64,000 nt of DNA from Chloroflexi bacterium ADurb.Bin180 (lineage in GTDB: Bacteria > Chloroflexota > Anaerolineae > UBA2200). Under the pieces are notes generated by a model. That model did no database searches and was not told where the DNA came from. It saw only the letters and a program-made list of their open reading frames with translations. The stretch covers positions 62,001-126,000 of the forward strand of contig MWCV01000001.1 in the NCBI GenBank assembly GCA_002070215.1, in the 5' to 3' direction. The translations under genes and the position numbers were made by a program. Shown here piece by piece: positions 16,528 to 24,210 of this stretch; position 1 is the stretch's first letter; every line of letters starts with the position of its first letter.

Positions 16528-17196
16528 TCAGGGAGTCGGGTCTGGTTGCGGCGACTCTTGGAGGTCCCTCATACCGGACTCGATAGCCGGAAAGGCCAGC
16601 CAAACGCAGGCCAGCCCGAAGAGCGCACCACTTGTTATGCGAGTGAAGGGGGAGCTGTCCCACAGTGCGAGCAGTTGCCCAAACCCGTCTACTGCGATGG
16701 GGAGGCATAGCAGCGCGAATACCTTGAGTGGCAGCGGGCGGAGACGACGCCGAAGAAAGATGAAAACCAGGCCGGCCAGCCACATAGCCAGGTAAGTGGC
16801 GCTGTCGCGCTGACAGACAGTGGTCTTGAAACCGAGCGCGGCGTCGCCAATGTAGCGCAATGGAACATCGCCGCCCGTGAGCTGCATCAGTTCGGGCAGA
16901 GTATAAGTCCACTGAGGACCGAAGAGGAAGAATGACCGCTCGGGCAACTGATGGCACAGCGGAGCGTAGATCTTGTAGAGCCAGGTGGCGGACCGCGTGT
17001 GTCCCGTGTGCATAAGGTACGGGGCGAGGAAAGGCAGTGTCGCCTGCAATCCGAGCAAGAGGTTCGCGAGGGCTAGCCAGTGTCTGGCGATGCTGCGCAC
17101 AAGGGATGGCAGAAGCACTGCGAGGCGCGCCGCAAAGCGCGCCAGGCTGCGAGGTGCCGGTGGCGCTCCAGAGCTAGAGGGGGTAGGAAGGCCCAA
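16528..17196 (-). CDS. DUF2085 membrane protein
   Basis: A 222-residue integral membrane protein with about five helices. It has the DUF2085 hallmarks: CHQLPERSFFLFG near residue 80, CQRDSATY near 128, and a helical C-terminal half with LPIAVDGFGQ. The conserved Cys and His residues could bind a metal or cofactor, but the family has no established role. The start appears to be TTG at 17196, only 6 bases after the ccmD stop, so it is probably translated from the ccm transcript. That context hints at a link to haem or cytochrome c biogenesis, which is inference only. Confidence 0.75.
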   Translation of the reverse strand: MGLPTPSSSGAPPAPRSLARFAARLAVLLPSLVRSIARHWLALANLLLGLQATLPFLAPYLMHTGHTRSATWLYKIYAPLCHQLPERSFFLFGPQWTYTLPELMQLTGGDVPLRYIGDAALGFKTTVCQRDSATYLAMWLAGLVFIFLRRRLRPLPLKVFALLCLPIAVDGFGQLLALWDSSPFTRITSGALFGLACVWLAFPAIESGMRDLQESPQPDPTP

Positions 17197-17202
17197 CAGG
17201 GG

Positions 17203-17355
17203 TTACTTCTTTCTGGCGTTGTCCTCTAGCATTTGCTGGAGAGCACGCAGTTCTGTCTCCAGGCTGTGCAGGCGGCGAGCAATGGCCAGGACGTACACCA
17301 GGACGGCGAGCCAGATGATGGCGAACGCGGCGAATAGGTAGGTGAGATTGCTCAT
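17203..17355 (-). CDS. ccmD: CcmD-like small membrane protein
   Basis: A 50-residue protein between ccmC and the DUF2085 gene. It has a single N-terminal membrane helix (YLFAAFAIIWLAVLVYVLAI) followed by a short charged helix (RRLHSLETELRALQ) and a basic tail. Size, topology and position match CcmD, which in System I releases haem-loaded CcmE from the CcmABC complex at the membrane. The ATG at 17355 has GGGAGT upstream. CcmD proteins are poorly conserved, so the call rests on topology and gene order. Confidence 0.75.
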   Translation of the reverse strand: MSNLTYLFAAFAIIWLAVLVYVLAIARRLHSLETELRALQQMLEDNARKK

Positions 17356-17385
17356 CAGCGAAAGACTCCCATAGGTCAAACCGCT

Positions 17386-18066
17386 CTATTCCGAGAGGTA
17401 CTGATCCCTGAGTTGCGCCAGGCGAGCCTGCAGGGATTCCAGGCGTACCCTTACGGTTAGTAGGCAAAAGTACAGCAGCGTGAATGTACCGAGTGAGATT
17501 AGCAGGGTCAGCAGCATCTCCGGCGCCAGACCAAAACCCTCCGTGGTGAAAAGCACGGGGTGGATCGTTCGCCAGAGGCGAATGGTGAGGAAGACCAGGG
17601 GTACATTGACAAAGCCGACGATGGCCAGAACGGCCCCAAAGCGAGCACTGCGTTCGGGACTGTCGACCATCTGGCGAAGTAGCAGGCTGGCCACGTAATA
17701 GATCCACATCACGAGAGTTGTCGTCAGGCGAGGGTCCCAGGTCCACCAGGTGTTCCAGATGGGTCGGGCCCAGATGGAGCCGGTGATGAGCGCCACCGTG
17801 CTGAAGACGATGCCCAGCTCGAGCGAGGCTACTTCGACTCTATCCCAGTGCTCCTGACGACGCGCCAGGAACAATAGAGCGGCCACTGCTGCCACGGCAA
17901 AGGCAAGAAAAGCCACCCAGGCCGATGGCACGTGGAAGTAAAAGACACGCTGAATGACACCCATGGTCTTTTCCGTCGGAACCCAGACCAAGACCAGGTA
18001 CAGACTGGCGAGCATGGCCAGAGTAGTCAGCATGATCAGGACCGTCAAAAGCCTGTCTCTTGACAC
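17386..18066 (-). CDS. ccmC: Haem exporter subunit CcmC
   Basis: A 226-residue membrane protein with six predicted helices and the tryptophan-rich WWTWDPRLT motif near residue 108, placing it in the haem-handling protein family. Histidines flanking this loop (for example FHVPSAW near 44) are the expected haem ligands. CcmC attaches haem to the chaperone CcmE on the outer face. The start is GTG 18066, with GAGGA eight bases upstream and only three bases after the ccmB stop. Confidence 0.93.
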   Translation of the reverse strand: MSRDRLLTVLIMLTTLAMLASLYLVLVWVPTEKTMGVIQRVFYFHVPSAWVAFLAFAVAAVAALLFLARRQEHWDRVEVASLELGIVFSTVALITGSIWARPIWNTWWTWDPRLTTTLVMWIYYVASLLLRQMVDSPERSARFGAVLAIVGFVNVPLVFLTIRLWRTIHPVLFTTEGFGLAPEMLLTLLISLGTFTLLYFCLLTVRVRLESLQARLAQLRDQYLSE

Positions 18067-18069
18067 GGG

Positions 18070-18744
18070 TCATTCCTCAAGTACGTAATCAAAGCCGAGT
18101 ATGGCCACGACCAGAGTAATCGTATCCACAGCGAGTAAGAGGCGTATCCATAAGTATACCTCAGAGACAGGGCGCTGGTCTAGCAGCAGCCCGGTGGATT
18201 TCGTGGCAGCGATAAGAATAGGAACAGTGGCCGGGAAAAGAAGCAAGGGCAGCAAAGCTTCCCGGGCGCGTGTGCTCACCGTCATCGTGGAGAAAAGAGT
18301 GCCAGCCGCCGAGAAACCAAGCGTTCCGAGCAGAATGACCAGCCACAGCAAGGGAATCGCGACGTTCACGCCAAAGAGAACAGCAAAGAGCGGGAGCACA
18401 GCCGCCTCGCTGAGCAGCATATAGAGCGAGTTGGCCACGAACTTGCCCAGGTAGATGACACTGCGCTCTACCGGGGCCAGCATCAAGCCTTCCATACATC
18501 CCGACTCGCGTTCCTGAACCATTGAGTGGTTGAGGGCCAGAATCCCGGCAAAGGTGAACGCTACCCACAGCACTCCCGGCGCGAGCTCGGCAGCGTTGTC
18601 AACGCGCAGCTCGAAAGCAAAGTTAAAGATGACCACGACGAGCAACGCAAAGACGAAGGAAGTGCTAAGGGTTTCTCTGGTGCGCAGCTCGACTGTGAGG
18701 TCCTTCCGGACGATGGCTGCGATTCCGCGCCAGGCGTTCTTCAT
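18070..18744 (-). CDS. ccmB: Haem exporter subunit CcmB
   Basis: A 224-residue membrane protein with six helices, the permease partner of CcmA. It has the family opening RKDLTVELRTRETLS and the motif ERESGCMEGLMLAPVERSVIY near 85-105. With CcmA and CcmC it drives ATP-dependent release of haem-loaded CcmE. The start overlaps the ccmA stop in an ATGA, which favours this ATG over one 24 codons upstream inside ccmA. Confidence 0.93.
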   Translation of the reverse strand: MKNAWRGIAAIVRKDLTVELRTRETLSTSFVFALLVVVIFNFAFELRVDNAAELAPGVLWVAFTFAGILALNHSMVQERESGCMEGLMLAPVERSVIYLGKFVANSLYMLLSEAAVLPLFAVLFGVNVAIPLLWLVILLGTLGFSAAGTLFSTMTVSTRAREALLPLLLFPATVPILIAATKSTGLLLDQRPVSEVYLWIRLLLAVDTITLVVAILGFDYVLEE

Positions 18745-19475
18745 GATTGGGCCATCTGTTCCTGATACATTCTGGACAAGGCCTCGCTGGAGGCGCCGTG
18801 GGCCGGCAACTGACACAGCAACCGTCCACGGTCGAGGACGATTACCTCATCCAGCAGACCCGATACCCACGTCAGATCATGAGTGGTGAGCAGGATGGTA
18901 CAACCCCGGGTGCGCAAGTGATCAATAAGCCCATTCAGGATCTCAGCAGCGCGCTGATCGAGCCCGGTGTAGGGCTCATCCAGAAGCAATACGGATGGTG
19001 AATGGAGCAGACAGCGGGCAAGGGTCAACCGTTGTTGCATTCCACGTGAGAAGGTGCGCACAAAGTCATTACGACGAGAATAGAGCTCGATCAACGTGAG
19101 CAGTTCAGCGACCCTGTCCCGGGGTGAGCTGACTCCATAGAGATGAGCGTAGAAGAGCAGGTTTTCGGCAGCGGAGAGCTCACCATGAAGCATTGGCTGG
19201 TGGGTGGTTAGGCCAATGGCTCGGCGGACTGCATCGGGGTCTGACTGAACGTTCCAGCCGGCTACACTGACGGTGCCGCTCGTTGGTCGAAGAAGGGTGG
19301 AGAGCACGCGGAGCAGAGTGCTCTTGCCGGCGCCATTGGGACCAAGTACGGCTACACACTCACTGCGGGGCACTTGAAGGGTGACGTCTCGCAAGGCATG
19401 AACAGCGCGAAAAGATCTGCCGAGGCGGCTGGTCTCGATGGCCCAGCACACTGGGTCAGGGGATAGCGGGTTCAT
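18741..19475 (-). CDS. ccmA: Haem exporter ATP-binding subunit CcmA
   Basis: A 244-residue ABC ATPase. Walker A GPNGAGKST lies near residue 45, the Q-loop in GLTTHQPML near 92, signature FSRGMQQRL near 140 (SRGMQ in place of LSGGQ, as usual in CcmA), Walker B VLLLDEP near 160, and H-loop TTHD near 195. It powers the CcmABCD complex. The gene overlaps the end of ccmF by 20 bases and the start of ccmB by 4, so the cluster is tightly translationally coupled. Confidence 0.93.
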   Translation of the reverse strand: MNPLSPDPVCWAIETSRLGRSFRAVHALRDVTLQVPRSECVAVLGPNGAGKSTLLRVLSTLLRPTSGTVSVAGWNVQSDPDAVRRAIGLTTHQPMLHGELSAAENLLFYAHLYGVSSPRDRVAELLTLIELYSRRNDFVRTFSRGMQQRLTLARCLLHSPSVLLLDEPYTGLDQRAAEILNGLIDHLRTRGCTILLTTHDLTWVSGLLDEVIVLDRGRLLCQLPAHGASSEALSRMYQEQMAQS

Positions 19476-21441
19476 CCTGGGCCTCGTGCCGCGCGGCAGA
19501 ACCGGGCCACAGAGCGAGCAAAGTACCCACTAGCAGCAATCCCGCGCCGAGCCACAGCCAGGAGACGAGTGGGTAGACGGCAAGGCGGAGCGTGGCTATG
19601 CCTCCGTGCTCTGGCCACTCCAAAGCAATGTACACGTCGTCGATCAAGGTGCTGCGAATCGCGACTTCGGAGATGTACTGGGCAATGCTATAGTGCAAGT
19701 TCTTCTCGGGGCGCAGCACGGCGATGGGTGACTGACCTCGGTACAATGACACCGACGCGATGTTGCGCTGAGAGTTGCGGGTGTCGACAACCTGAGACCC
19801 CTCGTACTGCACCACATAGTGGTGAATGCTGGCGCGTTGGCCGGGTAGAAGCTGGACCGTCGACTCGGTCTTGAAGAGAGAGGAGCCAGCGATGCCAACG
19901 GCGACGATCAGGATGGCGAGGTGAACCATCCTGGCTCCGTAGGAGCGGCGATTGGCAGACCAGAGGCAAAGGAGCTCATGAAACGGGTTACCTGACCTCT
20001 GCTGCAACCTGTGGAGCACCGGACGAAGCGCGTCTCCAAACAAGCTGGTGACCGCGAAAGCAAGCAAGGAGTAGGCCAGTAGTGCCATGGGCTGGTGTAC
20101 CTTGAAGAGCACTAGTGCCACCATCGTGAGGATGGCCACCAGGGCGGGAAAGCGAAGGCGTTCGACTAGTCTGGCCGGGGATGACTCGCGCCAGCCTAGA
20201 AGTGGGCAGATGCCGAGTAAGGTGACCAGCACCAGCGCTAGGGGCGCAAAGATGCGGTCGTAGAAATCCACAGTCAGAGTGATCTTGGTCCCCTGAATGA
20301 ACTGAGTGAGGTTCGGGAACATCATTCCCAGCAGGATTGCTGCTGCCAGGCCGATCAGGAGCAGGTTGGTGATGAACAGACTGGATTCGCGGGATAAGAG
20401 GTGTTCTGTGGCCACCTCGTCCACGACCTGGTTTCGTCCTCGATAGAGCAGGACTGAGACGAGTCCGACTGCGGCAAGCAGAAAAACCAGCAGGTAGTGG
20501 GCGATCGGCTGGACAGTCTCGGCAAATCCATGCAGGTCGGACGTCACGATACCGCCGCGGGTGACCAGCGTGGCCAGGACGCACAGGAGAAAGGTGGCGG
20601 CGCTCAAAGCAAGGTTCCAGCGGCGGAAGATACCCCGTCGTTCCTCTGCTAATAGTGAATGCAGTTGTGCTGTTCCGATGAGCCAGGGGATAAGCGATGC
20701 GTTCTCCACTGGATCCCACGACCAGTAACCACCCCAGCCCAGTTCGACGTAGGCCCACCAGGCACCGATGGCGATGCCTGCCCCCAGGAAGAGCCAGCCG
20801 AGCAGGCTCCACCTTCTGAGTGACCTGCGCGATTCTGGTGACGATTGGCCTGCCGCGAGCGCAGCGATAGCCATGGCAAAAGGCAGCGTGTACGCCGCAT
20901 AGCCGAGAAACAGGGTTGGCGGGTGAATGATCATGGCCGGGTTCTCGAGCAGCGGCGACATTCCCAAGCCCTCTGGGGGCGTGGCGGTCATCATGAAGAA
21001 TGGATTCTGGGTGGTGACCAGCAGCAGGGTGAAGAAGGCGATAACAGCAGAAAGAGTGGCCACAGTGTAGGGCCACAGGCGGTCGGGGCCATGCCGCCGG
21101 TGCAGCAGGAGTGCCACTACTGCAAAAAGCCCGATGAACATAGCCCACAGGAGTAAAGAGCCCTCTGCGCCAGCCCACAGCGCCGAGATCAGGTAGATGG
21201 TTGGCTGATAGGTACTCGCGTGGCTATATACATACAGCGATTGAAAGTTGCGGCTCAATAGCAGGTATAGCAGAGAGCCGGTGGCAACCACGACCAGACC
21301 GGTTGCCAGACACAAGGCATCCTCAGCTCTGGCCAGCCACGAGGGTCGTGAGGAACGCGCTGCTGCCAGGGCGGCAGCCGCACTGACAACGCCCAAGACC
21401 AGGGCAAGGACGAGGGCCAAGTAGCCGATCAGGGCGGACAT
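19456..21441 (-). CDS. ccmF: Cytochrome c haem lyase subunit CcmF
   Basis: A 661-residue protein of normal CcmF length with about 14-15 membrane helices. The WWD haem-binding domain GGYWSWDPVENASLIPW is near residue 238, and the ENPAMIIHPPTLFLGY motif near 165 is also typical. Histidines around these loops are expected haem ligands. CcmF takes haem from CcmE and joins it to the CXXCH motif of apocytochromes outside the membrane. It is followed in the same operon by ccmA and preceded by ccmE. Confidence 0.95.
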   Translation of the reverse strand: MSALIGYLALVLALVLGVVSAAAALAAARSSRPSWLARAEDALCLATGLVVVATGSLLYLLLSRNFQSLYVYSHASTYQPTIYLISALWAGAEGSLLLWAMFIGLFAVVALLLHRRHGPDRLWPYTVATLSAVIAFFTLLLVTTQNPFFMMTATPPEGLGMSPLLENPAMIIHPPTLFLGYAAYTLPFAMAIAALAAGQSSPESRRSLRRWSLLGWLFLGAGIAIGAWWAYVELGWGGYWSWDPVENASLIPWLIGTAQLHSLLAEERRGIFRRWNLALSAATFLLCVLATLVTRGGIVTSDLHGFAETVQPIAHYLLVFLLAAVGLVSVLLYRGRNQVVDEVATEHLLSRESSLFITNLLLIGLAAAILLGMMFPNLTQFIQGTKITLTVDFYDRIFAPLALVLVTLLGICPLLGWRESSPARLVERLRFPALVAILTMVALVLFKVHQPMALLAYSLLAFAVTSLFGDALRPVLHRLQQRSGNPFHELLCLWSANRRSYGARMVHLAILIVAVGIAGSSLFKTESTVQLLPGQRASIHHYVVQYEGSQVVDTRNSQRNIASVSLYRGQSPIAVLRPEKNLHYSIAQYISEVAIRSTLIDDVYIALEWPEHGGIATLRLAVYPLVSWLWLGAGLLLVGTLLALWPGSAARHEAQDEPAIP

Positions 21442-21462
21442 GATTATGTTTAACCTTTCGCG

Positions 21463-21894
21463 CTATCTGGTGGCTGTCTGAGTGGCGGCAGCTTCATACT
21501 TGGAGGGGCACTTGAGCAGTAGTTTGGTGGCTCGGAACAGGCCGTCTTCACCGTACTTGCCTTCGACCAGGACCTGGGCCTCATCACGGAACATATCAGG
21601 CTGGGCACCCTTGTACTGAACGGGCAGAGTTAAGGCTCCATCGTAGAGGGTAAAGTTCAGGGTGAGGTCGCTGGCATTAAAGATGATAGAGTCTCCGGCT
21701 ACATTGCCGCCTACCCTGACCCCCTGGCCGTAGATGGCGGGGCGGCGGTCGTGGAGTTCCTGAATGGTCAGGGCATAGACAACGGACCCACGGGTGCTGC
21801 TGATGATCAAGTAGACAATCACGACCAGAATGACTGCTGCAGCGAGATACAGCCGCAGCCGCCTTTGTTTGCTGGTTGGATGTGCGGTTGGCAT
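21463..21894 (-). CDS. ccmE: Haem chaperone CcmE, CxxxY type
   Basis: A 143-residue protein with an N-terminal membrane anchor at about residues 15-33 and an OB-fold domain (GVRVGGNVAGDSI, then LNFTLYDG, LPVQYKG, VLVEGKYGEDGLF). The haem-attachment site is Cys129 in CPSKY. In ordinary CcmE this position is the histidine of HxxxY; cysteine variants are known from sulfate-reducing bacteria and archaea. It ferries haem from CcmC to CcmF. GGAGG lies upstream of the ATG at 21894; the frame is open 36 codons further but lacks family similarity. Confidence 0.9.
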   Translation of the reverse strand: MPTAHPTSKQRRLRLYLAAAVILVVIVYLIISSTRGSVVYALTIQELHDRRPAIYGQGVRVGGNVAGDSIIFNASDLTLNFTLYDGALTLPVQYKGAQPDMFRDEAQVLVEGKYGEDGLFRATKLLLKCPSKYEAAATQTATR

Positions 21895-21976
21895 GGGTGA
21901 AAGGCCTCCTGAAGCAACCTGGCCAGAGATAATGGAACTTGCGTGGCTCTGTTGCGTAGAGCAGAATAGATGGCTT

Positions 21977-22453
21977 CTAGCGCAGCAGCGGCTCAACCTC
22001 ACTCTGCAGGAAGGACTGGGTCATGGCGCCGACGTGGCGCTTGACGACCATTCCTTCCGCATTGATAAAGAGCGTGGTGGGGAGAAAGCGGACGCTGTAG
22101 GCTTTCATGAACTCTTGTTCCGGGTCGGTGAACATCGGGAAGGTGAGCTTGCGACGGCTGGCGAACTTGGCGACCTCCGCCCCCGATTCGCTGACATTGA
22201 CACCCAACACGACGAGGCCTTTGCCCTGGTATTTTTGGTGCACGGCTTGGAGGGCAGGCATCTCGCTCCGACAGGGGGCGCACGAGCTGGCCCAAAAGTT
22301 GAGCAGGACTACTTGGCCGCTGTAACGGTCCAACTCGGTCTGGGTCAGGTCAGGGATATCGGAGTCCTCGCTGGCGCTGGAGGCACAGGCAGTGGCAGCG
22401 ACCAACATGAGAGCGAATAGGGCGAGGCAGCAGCGGAAGGTGCGTTTGCTCAT
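21977..22453 (-). CDS. TlpA/ResA/CcmG-like thioredoxin lipoprotein
   Basis: A 158-residue extracytoplasmic thioredoxin-fold protein. The signal ends in ATAC (lipidated Cys23). The redox motif C58-A-P-C61 sits in NFWASSCAPCRSEMP, and the cis-proline is in RFLPTTLFI near 128. In ccm clusters such proteins keep the CXXCH cysteines of apocytochromes reduced (the CcmG/ResA role). Its ATG overlaps the stop of the preceding CoA-binding gene. No electron donor such as CcdA or DsbD is in the window. Confidence 0.88.
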   Translation of the reverse strand: MSKRTFRCCLALFALMLVAATACASSASEDSDIPDLTQTELDRYSGQVVLLNFWASSCAPCRSEMPALQAVHQKYQGKGLVVLGVNVSESGAEVAKFASRRKLTFPMFTDPEQEFMKAYSVRFLPTTLFINAEGMVVKRHVGAMTQSFLQSEVEPLLR

Positions 22454-22902
22454 GAGATGGAGCTGGCCGTTGGGGGTGAAAGGGTGCCATCTCGGAAAAG
22501 CCTGCTCAGTTCTACCATGATGCAGCGGTCCATGACGACCTGCAGACCTGCCGTGCTGGCTTTCTCAGCGGCCGCCGGGTTGATGACGCCTTTCTGCATC
22601 CACACGGCTTTTGCTCCGAGTTGGATGGCTTGGTCGACGATGGGAGGCACTGCGTCGGAGCGGCGGAAGATGTTCACGATATCAACTGGTTCAGAGATGG
22701 CCAGCAGGTCGGGGTACGACCGGACGCCAAGGGCCTCGGTGATACCGGGATTGACCGGAATGATGTGATAACCGTGCTCTTGGAGAAAAGCAGCAACTTC
22801 GTGACTGGGTCTGTCGGGATCGTCGGATAGGCCAACGACAGCGACGGTACGGCTGCTGCGGAGCAAGTTGACAATGGTCTCGTGTTCGGGCGATTGTGTC
22901 AT
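22450..22902 (-). CDS. CoA-binding domain protein (YccU-like)
   Basis: A 150-residue cytoplasmic protein with a Rossmann-like CoA-binding domain: TVAVVGLSDDPDRPSHEVAAFL near residue 18, GYHIIPVNPG near 44, and AVWMQKGVINPAAAE near 98. The family binds CoA or a related nucleotide, but its role is unsettled. It is the first gene of the ccm transcript, overlapping the thioredoxin gene by 4 bases. No ribosome site is seen. A promoter -10 ends only 5 bases before the ATG, suggesting leaderless translation. Confidence 0.82.
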   Translation of the reverse strand: MTQSPEHETIVNLLRSSRTVAVVGLSDDPDRPSHEVAAFLQEHGYHIIPVNPGITEALGVRSYPDLLAISEPVDIVNIFRRSDAVPPIVDQAIQLGAKAVWMQKGVINPAAAEKASTAGLQVVMDRCIMVELSRLFRDGTLSPPTASSIS

Positions 22903-22907
22903 AGCCT

Positions 22908-22936
22908 AGCATACCCTGGTGTGGATGTTGCCGCAA
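22908..22936 (-). promoter_or_regulatory. Probable promoter of the CoA-binding/ccm operon
   Basis: On the minus strand, TTGCGG (22936-22931) and TATGCT (22913-22908) are 17 bases apart. The ATG at 22902 begins 5 bases after the -10 box, so the transcript start would fall at or beside the start codon. Confidence 0.5.
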
Positions 22937-23045
22937 GTGAACCTGAGCGCTGGCGTATTATCTTCTGATTATCCTAGTTGTCAAGCGTTATTGACGAGTG
23001 TGGATGGCCAATGGACAGGGTGTGTTGCGCTAGGCAAGCCCGTCT

Positions 23046-23074
23046 TTGCGCTGCAACGCAGCTTGTGTTAGAAT
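23046..23074 (+). promoter_or_regulatory. Probable promoter of the zinc-ribbon/SPFH cluster
   Basis: TTGCGC (23046-23051) and TAGAAT (23069-23074) are separated by 17 bases, about 38 bases before the GTG start at 23112. Confidence 0.45.
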
Positions 23075-23111
23075 AGACAAAGGCGTTCAAGGTCCTCTCA
23101 AGGAGGTATAG

Positions 23112-23627
23112 GTGATCGGACAAGGCAAAACCATCGGCCTGATGCTCATGCTGGTGGCTGTGGTGCTGACCCTCGCCGTCGGCCTCTATCTGTTCTCCGG
23201 TGTGATGGAAGGTCGCCTCACTACGTCGAGTTTTCTGCTGGGACTGGTCCTTGTGCTGGTTCTCGCAGCGCCCTTGTTTGTCGGCGGAATATACCTGCGC
23301 GCGCAGGGTCAGAGTGAGAGTCTGCAGTACAGTCAGGCAGCTCAGCAAAAAAAGCTGCTCAACATTGTTAGAACACATGGAAAAGCAGAAATTCCCGGTT
23401 TGGCGCTGGAGCTGAACTTGACGCGGGAGCAGGTCAAGGAGGCCATCTACGACCTCGTGGGCAAGGGGCTCTTCACCGGATACATCAACTGGGATGAGGG
23501 AGTGCTCTACGCGCGCGAAGCGGCAGCGATGCAAACCACCAAATGCCCCAACTGTGGAGGGGTGCGGGAAGTTGTCGGCAAGGGTATTGTGAAATGCCCC
23601 TATTGTGGATCTGAGCTATTTCTGTAG
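23112..23627 (+). CDS. Membrane protein with winged-helix-like region and zinc ribbon
   Basis: A 171-residue protein with two membrane helices (about 7-29 and 40-62). A short helical region follows in which KLLNIVRTHGKAEIPGLALELNLTREQV looks like a PCI/winged-helix turn near 83-115. A C-terminal zinc ribbon (CPNC near 141 and CPYC near 164) ends the protein. The family is not named here. The start is GTG with AGGAGG six bases upstream. It leads a three-gene set with a helical protein and an SPFH protein that also carries zinc ribbons. Confidence 0.65.
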   Translation: MIGQGKTIGLMLMLVAVVLTLAVGLYLFSGVMEGRLTTSSFLLGLVLVLVLAAPLFVGGIYLRAQGQSESLQYSQAAQQKKLLNIVRTHGKAEIPGLALELNLTREQVKEAIYDLVGKGLFTGYINWDEGVLYAREAAAMQTTKCPNCGGVREVVGKGIVKCPYCGSELFL

Positions 23628-23640
23628 GAGGAGGGCAAGA

Positions 23641-24171
23641 ATGGCGGACGATTTGCGACAGAAGATCCAGCAGGCGTTCAACAAAGTAGAACAAAAGATG
23701 AAGGACGTGCCCGGGTACAAAGGCTACAAGGAGAAGGAAGTACGCCGTGAGGCGGACAAACTGCTGCGGATGCAGGTGGCGCGGGGATTCGATGAGCAGC
23801 GGCGGCGCCTGGTGAGCGTGCAGGCAAACCTGGTCAGTGCAGGTAGACTGAACGCAGTTCTTCTCCTGGATCGAGCTGCGGCCAAGCTGCAGCTGCTGGT
23901 GGACCGGCTCAAGACCGCCAGCTACGGCTACTCCGGGCTCTTCTCGGCAGTGAAGGTGCGAGAGGCAGAGCTAGATGCGCTGTACGCTTTTGATGCGGCG
24001 CTCCTGGACAGCGTAGACAAGGTCAAGGGCTGCGTGGAGAAGGTCACGGCAGCACCGAATGACGAAGAATTGACCAAGGCGGGGAACTGCCTTATCCAGG
24101 TTGTGGACGAGGCGAACGAGGCCTTTGGTCAGAGGCAGGATGTCCTGCTCAAGGCCGCTCCGGTAAGCTAG
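23641..24171 (+). CDS. Conserved hypothetical helical protein
   Basis: A 176-residue protein, almost entirely alpha-helical and charged, without signal or membrane helix. It starts ADDLRQKIQQAFNKVEQKM and has heptad-like spacing over most of its length. The family was not recognised; the gross shape recalls PspA/ESCRT-like helical proteins, but no signature is seen. The ATG at 23641 follows GGAGGAGGG by 4 bases. The gene lies 13 bases after the zinc-ribbon membrane protein and 39 before the SPFH gene, so all three probably act together. Confidence 0.6.
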   Translation: MADDLRQKIQQAFNKVEQKMKDVPGYKGYKEKEVRREADKLLRMQVARGFDEQRRRLVSVQANLVSAGRLNAVLLLDRAAAKLQLLVDRLKTASYGYSGLFSAVKVREAELDALYAFDAALLDSVDKVKGCVEKVTAAPNDEELTKAGNCLIQVVDEANEAFGQRQDVLLKAAPVS

Positions 24172-24210
24172 CTCCGAGTAACGTAACTCAATTCTGGTTA
24201 GGAGGAAAGC

